Assembly (NCBI GenBank): GCA_016214325.1 | Contig: JACROS010000011.1 | Span: 1-38,330, forward strand | Source: Candidatus Omnitrophota bacterium | GTDB lineage: Bacteria > Omnitrophota > Gorgyraeia > Gygaellales > Profunditerraquicolaceae | Direction: 5' to 3' | Length of the DNA stretch: 38,330 bases | Part shown: one piece after another, positions 1-6,366 of the stretch | Layout: each line of letters opens with the position of its first letter | Numbering within the stretch: position 1 is the stretch's first letter | Position numbers and translations under genes: made by a program | The notes under the pieces: model-generated | Database searches by the model: none | Told to the model about the DNA's origin: nothing | Seen by the model: the letters and a program-made list of their open reading frames with translations, nothing else

Positions 1-338
1 CCAATAGCCACTGGCCCTCTCTCTTCAGTGCGGATACGCACACATTCAGATAGGTCTAAAACAAATATCTTCCCGTCTCCAGTTTCACCGGTCCTAGCTC
101 CATTAACAATAGCATTGATAGTCGGCTCCAGGAAATTATCATTCACTGCTATCTCAAGCCTGATTTTACGCAAGAGATTTCCTGTTTCTTTGGCGCCACG
201 GTAAACTTCAGTAACACCTTTCTGTCTACCATGCCCCAATACTTCACTTACGGTAATTAAATTAATTTCCTGCTTATACAATTCTTCTTTAACTGCTTCC
301 AATTTATATGGCTGAATTATTGCTATTACTAGTTTCAT
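1..338 (-). CDS. glnK: PII nitrogen regulatory protein (GlnB/GlnK type), 3' end beyond the window
   Basis: PII proteins are trimeric sensors of 2-oxoglutarate and ATP/ADP; the GlnK type plugs AmtB when nitrogen is plentiful. About 112 codons are visible, close to the full family length, so only the last codons lie outside. Seen: N-terminal MKLVIAIIQPYKLEAVKEEL, the GHGRQKG segment, T-loop start TEVYRGAK, and the nucleotide-binding TGETGDGKIF and RIRTEERG stretches. Tyr46 is present, but position 51, the uridylylated tyrosine in enterobacterial PII, is Glu (YRGAKE). Start at 338 is supported by a GGAGGTT ribosome site 3 to 9 bases upstream. It follows amtB by 76 bp, separated by a 14-bp hairpin, so it is probably the last gene of the barrel-amtB-PII operon. 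Family call secure; GlnK rather than GlnB rests on the amtB linkage. Confidence 0.93.
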   Translation of the reverse strand, partial: MKLVIAIIQPYKLEAVKEELYKQEINLITVSEVLGHGRQKGVTEVYRGAKETGNLLRKIRLEIAVNDNFLEPTINAIVNGARTGETGDGKIFVLDLSECVRIRTEERGPVAI

Positions 339-356
339 TTTAACCTCCAGATTTTA

Positions 357-408
357 CCGTAGCTCGTATTTTGTTCAAAGCATTCTAATAACAGAATACA
401 AGCTACGG
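357..408 (-). other. Intergenic hairpin between amtB and the PII gene
   Basis: Positions 357-370 and 395-408 form a 14-bp stem in the minus-strand transcript (13 Watson-Crick pairs and one G-U), with a 24-nt loop. No U-tract follows on the minus strand, so it is not a classical terminator. It sits just upstream of the PII ribosome site and could separate the messages by processing, protect the 3' end of amtB mRNA, or tune PII translation. The function is inference. Confidence 0.6.
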
Positions 409-414
409 AATTAT

Positions 415-1644
415 TTATTCTAAAACTGTGTATGCCCTTTCATGATGCTGAGTTAAATCTAAACCAATAACCTCATCTTTCTCCGAAACCCTGATCCCGA
501 TAAACAAATCCACCAATTTATAAATAACAAAAGTTGTAACAGCTGTATAAACAATAGTAACAAGCACTGTTATTAACTGCACCAGAAATTGCTTTGGATT
601 ACCAAAAAACAAACCATCTGCTCCGGCAGGATTAATTGCTTTGGAAGCAAATAGTCCCGTTGCCAAAGCGCCCCAAATTCCACCAACACAATGCACCCCA
701 AAAGCATCCAGTGCATCATCATATCCTAATTTTGGCTTTATAATTGTTACTGCTATAAAACAAAATACGCTTACTAATAACCCAATTATAATTGCTGGTA
801 CTACCCCCACGAAACCAGCCGCAGGAGTAATTGCCACGAGGCCAGCTACTGCTCCACTAACTGTACCAAAAAGAGTCGCCTTGCCATTACGTAACCACTC
901 TATCAATGCCCAAGAAAGGCCTGCTGCAGCTGCTGCAGTATTAGTAACCACAAATGCGTTTACTGCCAAGCCGTTTGCCGCCAAGGCGCTTCCTGCGTTG
1001 AAACCAAACCATCCAAACCACAATAAAGCCGTTCCTAAAACTACGAAAGGCAAATTATGTGGAGCTGGCAAATGATGATCAAGATTTTTTCTTCGGCCAA
1101 TAATAATCGCAGTCACAATTGCAGCTATACCTGCATTAATATGCACAACTGTGCCGCCGGCAAAATCTAAAGCACCTAAATTTCTAAGAAATCCACCCAT
1201 CCCCCAAACCCAATGGCAAAGCGGATTATATACAAAAGTAGCCCAAAGTACGGTAAAAATTAAAAATGCCGAGAATTTCATCCTCTCAGCAAAAGCTCCA
1301 ATAATAAGCGCTGGAGTTATAATTGCAAACATCGCCTGGAAAATCATAAATGCCTGATGAGGAATCGTCGCAGCATAATCTGTATACGGCTCAAGACCCA
1401 CGCCATTTAAAGCAAACCAACTAAACCCTCCCCAAAAACCTTTCCCAGGAGCAAATGACAAGCTGTACCCAAACAAAACCCACTGCAGACTCAAAACACA
1501 CAAAACAATAAAACACTGCATCAAAACCCCAAGGATATTTTTGCGCCTAACCATACCCCCGTAAAAAAACGCCAATCCTGGCGTCATAAGCATTACTAAC
1601 GCCGAAGACATCAACACCCATGCTGTATCACCTGCATTAATCAT
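415..1644 (-). CDS. amtB: Ammonium transporter Amt/AmtB
   Basis: Inner-membrane trimeric ammonium channel. The 409-aa protein has the expected run of hydrophobic helices from the N-terminus, the conserved Asp160 in ALDFAGG, and both pore histidines, His168 (TVVHINAG) and His318 (FGVHCVGG). The C-terminal tail RVSEKDEVIGLDLTQHHERA is the cytoplasmic region PII proteins dock to. There is no cleaved leader, so it begins directly with TM1. The start has a GGAGG-type site 6 to 10 bases upstream. It lies 14 bp after the outer-membrane barrel gene and before the PII gene, hence one operon, and expression should depend on the double-attenuator leader upstream of the barrel gene. Low-nitrogen induction is inferred from family and context. 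Confidence 0.96.
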   Translation of the reverse strand: MINAGDTAWVLMSSALVMLMTPGLAFFYGGMVRRKNILGVLMQCFIVLCVLSLQWVLFGYSLSFAPGKGFWGGFSWFALNGVGLEPYTDYAATIPHQAFMIFQAMFAIITPALIIGAFAERMKFSAFLIFTVLWATFVYNPLCHWVWGMGGFLRNLGALDFAGGTVVHINAGIAAIVTAIIIGRRKNLDHHLPAPHNLPFVVLGTALLWFGWFGFNAGSALAANGLAVNAFVVTNTAAAAAGLSWALIEWLRNGKATLFGTVSGAVAGLVAITPAAGFVGVVPAIIIGLLVSVFCFIAVTIIKPKLGYDDALDAFGVHCVGGIWGALATGLFASKAINPAGADGLFFGNPKQFLVQLITVLVTIVYTAVTTFVIYKLVDLFIGIRVSEKDEVIGLDLTQHHERAYTVLE

Positions 1645-1658
1645 TTTTTCCTCCCTTG

Positions 1659-2456
1659 TTAAAAATCCACATCTAATTGAAAAGTAACTGTATTTCTTAA
1701 GTTTTTATTGTTATAAATATCGTAACCAAAAATAGCTGAAATGTTATTCGTAAACTTCCAGGCAAAGCCAAAATTAAGCGCTCCATAGGAAGATTGAGTC
1801 CCCTGATAATCAACACAAAGCCAAAGCTTGTCAGATATTTCTGACATAGTGCGCTCCCAGGCAAATAACGGGCCAATGTTATCGCGTTCAGAATCTTTAT
1901 CACGCAATAGCTTTGCATTACCGTTAAAATAACCGGCAGAAAATCTTCCTAAATTAAACTTTCCAATATTAATCGTTTTCGCTCCCCTAAGATACCAAAC
2001 ATTATTATTTGTTTTATTGCGCTTTGTACCAGCATCATACACTCCGATGGCAAAAGCAGGCATGTTCTTAAAATAAGCATCTTCGCCAACACCTGCTTTA
2101 AAATGAAAATAGAACGGATACGTATCTAACGAAGAGCCAAAACCCTTCTTATAATCAAAACCTGTCTCAGCCATAATTTTACCCAAAGGCTGCCAAACAC
2201 GGCCCAATAAATTATCTTCAGGCTTATCCGACAACAAACTAAACGTAGGCCCATAGATTTGCTGAATATAAGTTTTTGTTTCATTCTTGTCCTTGCTTCT
2301 TACTGGAAAATACAAATCTGCACCAAGATGCACCTTCTTATACGGCTGAATATCAGTTGACGGCGACCAAATTAAAGTTGTAGGAGTAGCAAAAACCACT
2401 GCCACATTTAAAATAATAAACAAGAATCCAAGAATAATCACTGTTGTTCTTTTCAT
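1659..2456 (-). CDS. Predicted outer-membrane beta-barrel protein co-transcribed with amtB
   Basis: 265 aa with an N-terminal hydrophobic signal segment (about residues 5-23, cleavage near VFA-TPTT). The rest alternates short amphipathic strands rich in Tyr, Phe and Gly and ends in Phe (QLDVDF), the usual BAM recognition signature. I do not recognise the family. Its position as first gene of an amtB-PII operon suggests a pore or channel serving ammonium or another small nitrogen solute at low concentration, but nothing in the sequence shows substrate. The start at 2456 follows a GGAGG site, directly downstream of the last terminator of leader A. It could instead be a structural barrel whose expression merely responds to nitrogen. 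Confidence 0.75.
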   Translation of the reverse strand: MKRTTVIILGFLFIILNVAVVFATPTTLIWSPSTDIQPYKKVHLGADLYFPVRSKDKNETKTYIQQIYGPTFSLLSDKPEDNLLGRVWQPLGKIMAETGFDYKKGFGSSLDTYPFYFHFKAGVGEDAYFKNMPAFAIGVYDAGTKRNKTNNNVWYLRGAKTINIGKFNLGRFSAGYFNGNAKLLRDKDSERDNIGPLFAWERTMSEISDKLWLCVDYQGTQSSYGALNFGFAWKFTNNISAIFGYDIYNNKNLRNTVTFQLDVDF

Positions 2457-2473
2457 TTATTTATCCTCCATAA

Positions 2474-2517
2474 ATATAAAAGCGCCTTTCTATCCGTCGC
2501 TGGAACAAGAAAGACGC
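2474..2517 (-). terminator. Leader A, second intrinsic terminator (T2A)
   Basis: The minus-strand transcript pairs 2508-2517 with 2482-2491 (10 bp including one G-U), with a 16-nt loop and then a UUUUAUAUUUA tract. It lies 18 bases upstream of the barrel gene start at 2456, so it must be overcome for barrel-amtB-PII expression. Its 5' arm is shared with hairpin P3A (2511-2526), so the two cannot coexist. Confidence 0.7.
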
Positions 2518-2526
2518 CTGCGTCTT
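2511..2526 (-). promoter_or_regulatory. Leader A, third hairpin (P3A), alternative to T2A
   Basis: AAGAC/GUCUU stem enclosing GCAGGC. The loop has G at position 4, as in ANTAR sites, but G rather than A at position 1, and the G and C at its ends could pair to give a tetraloop. It uses the 5' arm of terminator T2A, so it would act as an antiterminator if stabilised. Whether the ANTAR protein recognises it is uncertain. Confidence 0.5.
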
Positions 2527-2543
2527 AAAATTACCCTATAAAT

Positions 2544-2567
2544 AAAAAAGCGTTCTTTATAGAACGC
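2544..2567 (-). terminator. Leader A, first intrinsic terminator (T1A)
   Basis: Minus-strand RNA GCGUUC, loop UAUAAA, GAACGC, then six U residues: a compact 6-bp intrinsic terminator, extendable by a G-U pair. The 5' arm (2562-2567) is also needed by hairpin P2A. Confidence 0.8.
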
Positions 2568-2594
2568 CTGTGTTTTATACACCTCTGTGTGTAT
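2561..2594 (-). promoter_or_regulatory. Leader A, tandem ANTAR-type antiterminator hairpins (P1A, P2A)
   Basis: P1A (2577-2594) is AUACAC/GUGUAU around hexaloop ACAGAG. P2A (2561-2576) is AAAAC/GUUCU with one A-C mismatch around hexaloop ACAGGC. Both loops have A1 and G4, the signature bound by dimeric ANTAR proteins such as EutV and NasR. P2A overlaps the 5' arm of terminator T1A, so binding would block termination upstream of barrel-amtB-PII. The architecture is seen directly. Control by the ANTAR protein at 3340-3900 is inference from proximity. Confidence 0.8.
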
Positions 2595-2653
2595 TTGCTG
2601 CAAAAAGCTTAATCTTACATTACTACAAGTATGAAAAAGTTTATCCTGGTAAC

Positions 2654-3172
2654 CTAATTCTTATATTTCTTACATTTATCTCTTATTTTTGCCATCATTT
2701 TCACTACCCGCACATGAGAGACTCCGCAACGGCTTCCAATCTCTCTAGTAGTCAAACCATCAGCAAATAATCTTAAAAGCTCTTTTTCACGAGTTGTGAA
2801 GCCGTTATTAAAAATTGTTTCAGCAAGCAACCTGTCATTTAATACATTAAGAAAGTTATCTGCAGAAACATCTCTAAGAGACATGGTTTCCTCAAGGCTA
2901 CTGCTATCCTCATTAACAATTGCTTCAATACTGACAAGCCTTGATTTATCTTTTGTTTTACGCAAGTAATTCCTTAAATGGAAATAACAACCCTGCAATA
3001 TATAACTTTCAGTTTTATCTATAAGCTTACCAGATGAATAATCCTGCCAAAGATAAACTAGTGCCTCCTGGTAAAGATCGTCATTGCTAAGGAAACGGCA
3101 ATATCCGTTTAATTTGTAGGTTATTCTCTTTAATACAGGAGAAATTTTCTTTACTATTTGCTCAAATTCCAT
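2654..3172 (-). CDS. RNA polymerase sigma-70-family factor
   Basis: 172 aa. An N-terminal region-2-like helix set carries DDLYQEALVYLWQDY, the core-binding and -10 recognition area, and a C-terminal region-4 helix-turn-helix reads TTREIGSRCGVSHVRVVKMM. The size and two-domain layout fit a small, ECF-like sigma factor. No anti-sigma factor is adjacent. Instead the gene stands behind leader B, so synthesis appears to be gated by antitermination. Start at 3172 has an AGAGGAT site. It lies between the ANTAR gene and leader A, so it could be a nitrogen-responsive sigma factor; its targets are unknown. It ends in TAG 59 nt before hairpin P1A begins. A phage-style or LuxR-like regulator with sigma homology is a less likely alternative. 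Confidence 0.8.
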   Translation of the reverse strand: MEFEQIVKKISPVLKRITYKLNGYCRFLSNDDLYQEALVYLWQDYSSGKLIDKTESYILQGCYFHLRNYLRKTKDKSRLVSIEAIVNEDSSSLEETMSLRDVSADNFLNVLNDRLLAETIFNNGFTTREKELLRLFADGLTTREIGSRCGVSHVRVVKMMAKIRDKCKKYKN

Positions 3173-3189
3173 GTTTTATCCTCTTATAA

Positions 3190-3231
3190 AACAAAAAGCG
3201 CCCGTAATCCAAGAAACCGGATTTCGGACGC
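3190..3231 (-). terminator. Leader B, second intrinsic terminator (T2B)
   Basis: Minus-strand pairs 3225-3231 with 3198-3204 (7 bp, one G-U), and continues after one mismatch with AAUCC/GGAUU, then UUUUUGUUUU. It lies about 18 bases upstream of the sigma gene start. The 5' arm is shared with hairpin P3B. Confidence 0.8.
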
Positions 3232-3239
3232 CTCAGTCC
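3226..3239 (-). promoter_or_regulatory. Leader B, third hairpin (P3B), alternative to T2B
   Basis: GGAC/GUCC stem around the hexaloop UGAGGC. G is at loop position 4 but position 1 is U. It overlaps the 5' arm of T2B exactly as P3A overlaps T2A in leader A, so the serial design is repeated in both leaders. Confidence 0.5.
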
Positions 3240-3280
3240 AAAAAAAAGTCTTCGCGGCATATCAACTTTGCCTTGAAGAC
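3240..3280 (-). terminator. Leader B, first intrinsic terminator (T1B)
   Basis: Outer stem GUCUUC/GAAGAC with a further GGCA/UGCC helix inside, followed by eight U residues (3240-3247). Strong intrinsic terminator. Its 5' arm (3275-3280) is partly used by hairpin P2B. Confidence 0.85.
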
Positions 3281-3308
3281 CTCTGTGTCATGATTACATC
3301 GCTGTAAT
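3278..3308 (-). promoter_or_regulatory. Leader B, tandem ANTAR-type antiterminator hairpins (P1B, P2B)
   Basis: P1B (3293-3308) is AUUAC/GUAAU around AGCGAU. P2B (3278-3289) is GAC/GUC around ACAGAG, extendable past one mismatch. Both hexaloops have A1 and G4. P2B uses three bases of the 5' arm of terminator T1B. P1B starts about where transcription from the promoter at 3316-3343 should begin, so the message opens with the regulator site. Confidence 0.8.
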
Positions 3309-3315
3309 TAACTAA

Positions 3316-3343
3316 AGTTTACCACAAAACGCCAACTTGTCAA
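3316..3343 (-). promoter_or_regulatory. Sigma-70 promoter of leader B and the sigma gene
   Basis: -35 TTGACA (3338-3343), 16-bp spacer, -10 TAAACT (3316-3321) on the minus strand. The -35 box overlaps the TGA stop of the GAF-ANTAR gene. The predicted transcript start is near 3309, one base before hairpin P1B. Confidence 0.75.
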
Positions 3344-3900
3344 GTCTTGCCTTTAATATCTTTGGCTAAAATTATAGCATCAGCAATCTCGCGCATGGTT
3401 TTACGGGTATCCATGCTTTGTTTCTGAATCAAGCGAAACGCTTCAGAAGAAGAAATATTTGCTTCCTGAGAGAGAATGTCTTTTGCGCGTTCAATGAGTT
3501 TACGGGTAGTTAATGCCTCCTCAGCGCTTCGCGCACGAAGGTCAAGCTCTGCATTCTCAATAGCAACTGCTGCCTGATTGGCAAGAGCAGTCAATACGTC
3601 TATTTCTTGTTTAGAAAACTTATGTTTCTTAGAAGTATAACAATTCAACACTCCAATGACCCTTGATTTAACTGATAAAGGAACACAAGCCAATGAAACT
3701 AAGTTCTCAGCTTTTGCAATATCTCGGTTCAAATAACGCGAATCTGTTCTTACATCATCAATATACACAGCCTTATTCTCCGAAGCAACAACTCCGGCAA
3801 TACCCTGCCCTAGCTTAATATTCGGCTTTTTGTTATAAGCTTCCGAGATAGATTGCGTTGCCCGCACTACCAACTCTTTTTTTTTTTTTTTTAATAACAA
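3340..3900 (-). CDS. GAF-ANTAR RNA-binding antiterminator, N-terminus apparently clipped
   Basis: 186 aa from a TTG codon. Residues about 8-120 are most of a GAF sensor domain (ATQSISEAYN, GQGIAGVVAS, LACVPLSVKSRVIGVLN, ALANQAAVAIENAEL). Residues about 125-182 are an ANTAR domain (TRKLIERAKDILSQ, SEAFRLIQKQSMDTRKTMRE). ANTAR domains bind paired hexaloop hairpins and prevent termination, and such hairpins occur in both leaders immediately downstream. The GAF domain normally has some 35-40 more N-terminal residues. Reading upstream in frame gives GAF-like NTKVSSLLLL but meets the aminotransferase TAG at 3922. No ribosome site precedes the TTG, and a run of 16 A (3877-3892) follows it. So the true start is unresolved: deletion, assembly error or coupled translation. 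Ligand unknown. Confidence 0.85.
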   Translation of the reverse strand: MLLKKKKKELVVRATQSISEAYNKKPNIKLGQGIAGVVASENKAVYIDDVRTDSRYLNRDIAKAENLVSLACVPLSVKSRVIGVLNCYTSKKHKFSKQEIDVLTALANQAAVAIENAELDLRARSAEEALTTRKLIERAKDILSQEANISSSEAFRLIQKQSMDTRKTMREIADAIILAKDIKGKT

Positions 3901-3921
3901 AAGCGAAGAAACTTTAGTATT

Positions 3922-5004
3922 CTAAGAAATACGCACATAATTATCCAGGCTACTGCCAAAAGCAGAACCAGGCACAACAGCTACTTTCTGATCTTTTAAC
4001 AAGCCCTGCGCAAAATCAATTGCATTCATCCCAGTTTTCTTTATTGAAGGAAATGCATAAAAAGCACCTTGCGGCTTATGACAATCCAAGCCAATATTAT
4101 TTAAGCCGTCAATAACAAACTCCCGCCTTCTCTTATACTCACGCTTCATCTCTTCAACAAACTTTCTTCCCGAAGTTACTGCCTCAGCAGCTGCCATTTG
4201 AGCGGTAATAGAAACACACATAATTGTATACTGATGAATTTTGGTCATTGCAGCAATAATTTCCTTCGGCCCGCAGGCAAAACCTACGCGCCAGCCAGTC
4301 ATGGCATAGCTCTTAGAAAAGCCATCCAGATAAACAGTATTTTCTTTTGCGCCAGGCAAGGTAGCAAAATGGGTATGTTCAAAATCATAGGTCAAATCAC
4401 AATAAACCTCATCAGAAATTACCAAAATGTTATGTTTGAGCAATATTTTATTAATTTCAGAAAGCTCTTTTTTTGTATAAGAAACGCCTGTGGGGTTTGC
4501 CGGATAATTAAGAATTATTGCCTTGGTTTTTTTATCAATATTCTTTTCCAGCTCCTTGGGATTAATTTTAAAAGCATTCTTTGCTGTATTAATATAAACT
4601 GGGATACCGCCTGCTAATTCTGTAACCGGGCCGTATGAAACATAACTTGGCTGTGGAACAATTACCTTATCCCCCGGCTCAAGAATAGAACGCAAAACTA
4701 AATCTACTCCCTCACTAACACCAACAGTAATTAAAATTTCCTCATCCGGGCAATATTCTAAACCACTTTTATTTTTAAGATAATTACTAATTCCTAATCT
4801 TAATTTGTACAAACCCTTATTAGACGTATAGGACGTAAATCCGCTTTCAAGAGAATAAATCCCTGCCTCGCGTATCGGCCAAGGAGTAACAAAATCAGGC
4901 TCACCCACACCCAAAGAAATAACATCCTTCATTCCAAGAACCAAGTCAAAAAAAGCCCTAATTCCTGAAGGCTGCATTTGTTCCACTTTTTTAGAAATTA
5001 TCAT
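3922..5004 (-). CDS. PLP-dependent class I/II aminotransferase (AspC/PatA-like), short C-terminus
   Basis: Fold-type I aminotransferase transferring amino groups between amino acids and 2-oxo acids. Seen: NPTG (170-173), SDEVYCD (197-203) with the PLP-ring Asp198 and Tyr201, the Schiff-base Lys231 in GFSKSYAMTGWRVG, and the substrate-carboxylate Arg358 in YVRIS. The protein stops directly after RIS, whereas relatives usually continue about 25-30 residues (RISYA...), so the final helix is missing. The next gene, GAF-ANTAR, lacks its N-terminus, suggesting lost sequence at the junction. It sits downstream of an Lrp-type regulator, a common pairing. Aspartate specificity is plausible, not shown. 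A hairpin precedes the start, and no clear ribosome site is visible. Confidence 0.88.
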   Translation of the reverse strand: MIISKKVEQMQPSGIRAFFDLVLGMKDVISLGVGEPDFVTPWPIREAGIYSLESGFTSYTSNKGLYKLRLGISNYLKNKSGLEYCPDEEILITVGVSEGVDLVLRSILEPGDKVIVPQPSYVSYGPVTELAGGIPVYINTAKNAFKINPKELEKNIDKKTKAIILNYPANPTGVSYTKKELSEINKILLKHNILVISDEVYCDLTYDFEHTHFATLPGAKENTVYLDGFSKSYAMTGWRVGFACGPKEIIAAMTKIHQYTIMCVSITAQMAAAEAVTSGRKFVEEMKREYKRRREFVIDGLNNIGLDCHKPQGAFYAFPSIKKTGMNAIDFAQGLLKDQKVAVVPGSAFGSSLDNYVRIS

Positions 5005-5018
5005 TGTTATTGGATTTG

Positions 5019-5057
5019 TTGGGTTATTGGGTTAGATCAATTTAATCAATAACCCAA
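5019..5057 (-). other. Inverted repeat between the Lrp-type gene and the aminotransferase
   Basis: Perfect 11-bp arms 5019-5029 and 5047-5057 (TTGGGTTATTG and its complement) with a 17-nt loop, ending 15 bases before the aminotransferase start. There is no U-tract. It may act on mRNA stability or translation, or be decayed low-complexity sequence, since CCAATAAC motifs recur nearby. Confidence 0.55.
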
Positions 5058-5068
5058 GTAACTAAACT

Positions 5069-5554
5069 TTAATACGAAATAGCTATTCTCTTGTTTTCTT
5101 CTTTGTGCTTTAAAATTACTCCATCTTCTTTATATTTCTTTAAAAGAAAATGTGTAACTGTCCCGCGGACATTTTCAAGACACGCCAATTTTTCTGCAAC
5201 AAAACGGGATATATCATGTATGGTCTTACCTTCAATTACCACCAAAAGATCATACGTCCCGGAAATTAAATAACAGCTGGTTACCTCGGGAAAAGAATAT
5301 ATCCGCTCGGCAATCTTTTCAAATCCTAAATCTTTCTGAGGCACAACATTTACTTCAATAAGCGCACGGGCAAGAGAATCTTCCCTGCGCACCAATTCTT
5401 TATTAATTACCGCCTTATATTTAAGGATAATACCGCTTTTTTCCATTTTCTTAATTTCATCTTTTACTGCCTGCGGCTTTAATTTTAACATCTTTGCAAT
5501 TTCTTCAGGAGTAATCCGCCCATCTTTTTCTAGAATTTCAAGTATTTCATTCAT
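5069..5554 (-). CDS. Lrp/AsnC-family transcriptional regulator
   Basis: 161 aa. The N-terminal winged helix-turn-helix (residues 1-50, EILEILEKDGRITPEEIAKM, LKPQAVKDEIKKMEKSGII) is followed by a RAM/Lrp ligand-sensing alpha-beta domain (about 65-145; VTSCYLISGTYDLLVVIEGK). These proteins usually bind amino acids and regulate amino-acid metabolism as octamers. It is directly upstream of the aminotransferase and 19 bp after nadE in the same direction, so the likely targets include its own operon. The start has an AGGAGGAT site. Ligand and operator are not evident. Confidence 0.9.
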   Translation of the reverse strand: MNEILEILEKDGRITPEEIAKMLKLKPQAVKDEIKKMEKSGIILKYKAVINKELVRREDSLARALIEVNVVPQKDLGFEKIAERIYSFPEVTSCYLISGTYDLLVVIEGKTIHDISRFVAEKLACLENVRGTVTHFLLKKYKEDGVILKHKEENKRIAISY

Positions 5555-5573
5555 TTTATCCTCCTAATAAAAA

Positions 5574-6290
5574 CTAAATTAAACAAATCTTCGGGCCTTG
5601 ACGCTTGTGCTCAGAAAGCTTGTGCATCTTAACCACCTTTGAAACCTTTATTTTAGAAGCAGACTGCTTTCTATTTTTGTACATACAATCCAAAATATCA
5701 TCCAATTCCAAATAGGTGATTCCCATTTCTTTTTCATCGGTTTGACCCGGCCAAAGCCCAGCAGTTGGCGGCTTAGTTATAATTTGTTCAGGAATCTTTA
5801 ATTCTTTAGCAAGTGCTACTACTTGTCTTTTTAATAAACATCCTATAGGCAGAATATCCGTTGCCCCGTCGCCATGCTTTGTAAAATACCCAACGCTTAA
5901 TTCTGATTTATTTCCTGTACCGGCAACTAAATAATTATATTTATTGGCAAAATAATAAAGCGTGAGCATCCTCAGGCGCGGCTTAAGATTAGCTCTTGCC
6001 ATTGGGCTTGCCTCGGGAAGAATCTTTGTTAAACTATCAAATATATTTGATAAATCTAATAGCTTAGTTTGTATGCCTAAATTCTTTGCCAGCAGTTTTG
6101 CATCAGCTAAATCCTGCGGCTGGCTATGGCATGGCAAGAATAGGCCTAAAACATTATTCTTTCCCACAGCCTCTTTTGATAAAGCTGCCACCACGCTTGA
6201 ATCTATTCCGCCAGATAAGCCAAGCACAATACCCTTAGCGCCAGAAGCTTTTATTTCTTTCTTGATCCAATTTACGATTTTACTTCGCAT
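5574..6290 (-). CDS. nadE: NH3-dependent NAD+ synthetase
   Basis: 238 aa. The ATP-pyrophosphatase signature LSGGIDSS lies at 25-32, and TGNKSELSVGYFTKHGDGA and the NadE-type KPPTAGLWPGQTDE and LSEHKR motifs follow. It amidates deamido-NAD+ with ATP. There is no nitrilase/glutaminase domain, so free ammonia is the nitrogen donor, which fits a block dedicated to ammonium uptake. An in-frame open stretch extends to 6344, but the ATG at 6290 is preferred: AGGAT lies 6 bases upstream and the promoter lies inside the longer version. The gene ends in TAG at the usual family length. First gene of nadE-lrp-aminotransferase-ANTAR. Confidence 0.94.
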   Translation of the reverse strand: MRSKIVNWIKKEIKASGAKGIVLGLSGGIDSSVVAALSKEAVGKNNVLGLFLPCHSQPQDLADAKLLAKNLGIQTKLLDLSNIFDSLTKILPEASPMARANLKPRLRMLTLYYFANKYNYLVAGTGNKSELSVGYFTKHGDGATDILPIGCLLKRQVVALAKELKIPEQIITKPPTAGLWPGQTDEKEMGITYLELDDILDCMYKNRKQSASKIKVSKVVKMHKLSEHKRQGPKICLI

Positions 6291-6316
6291 ATTTATCCTG
6301 AATGTTGTATAAAAAC

Positions 6317-6344
6317 ATTTTATACCAAAAACAAAGCCTGTCAA
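6317..6344 (-). promoter_or_regulatory. Sigma-70 promoter of the nadE operon
   Basis: Minus-strand TTGACA (6339-6344), 16-bp spacer, TAAAAT (6317-6322). The predicted start near 6310 gives a leader of about 20 nt before the nadE ATG at 6290. Confidence 0.75.
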
Positions 6345-6366
6345 CGCGTATATGCCAATGGATATT

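Noticed and set aside
641-1075. Plus-strand ORFs overlapping amtB and similar ones elsewhere (for example 4198-4617, 19175-19822)
   Set aside because: They are antisense to well-conserved genes, lack ribosome sites and have composition expected of mirrored codons.
2595-2653. Sigma-54 or sigma-70 promoter directly before leader A
   Set aside because: A TTTTTGCA stretch recalls a -12 element, but no GG lies at the required distance, and the only -10-like TAAGAT lacks a fair -35. Leader A may be read from the sigma-gene transcript.
3340-5004. Aminotransferase-GAF-ANTAR as one natural fusion protein read through TAG
   Set aside because: Both domains are incomplete at the junction, which fits missing sequence better than a designed fusion.
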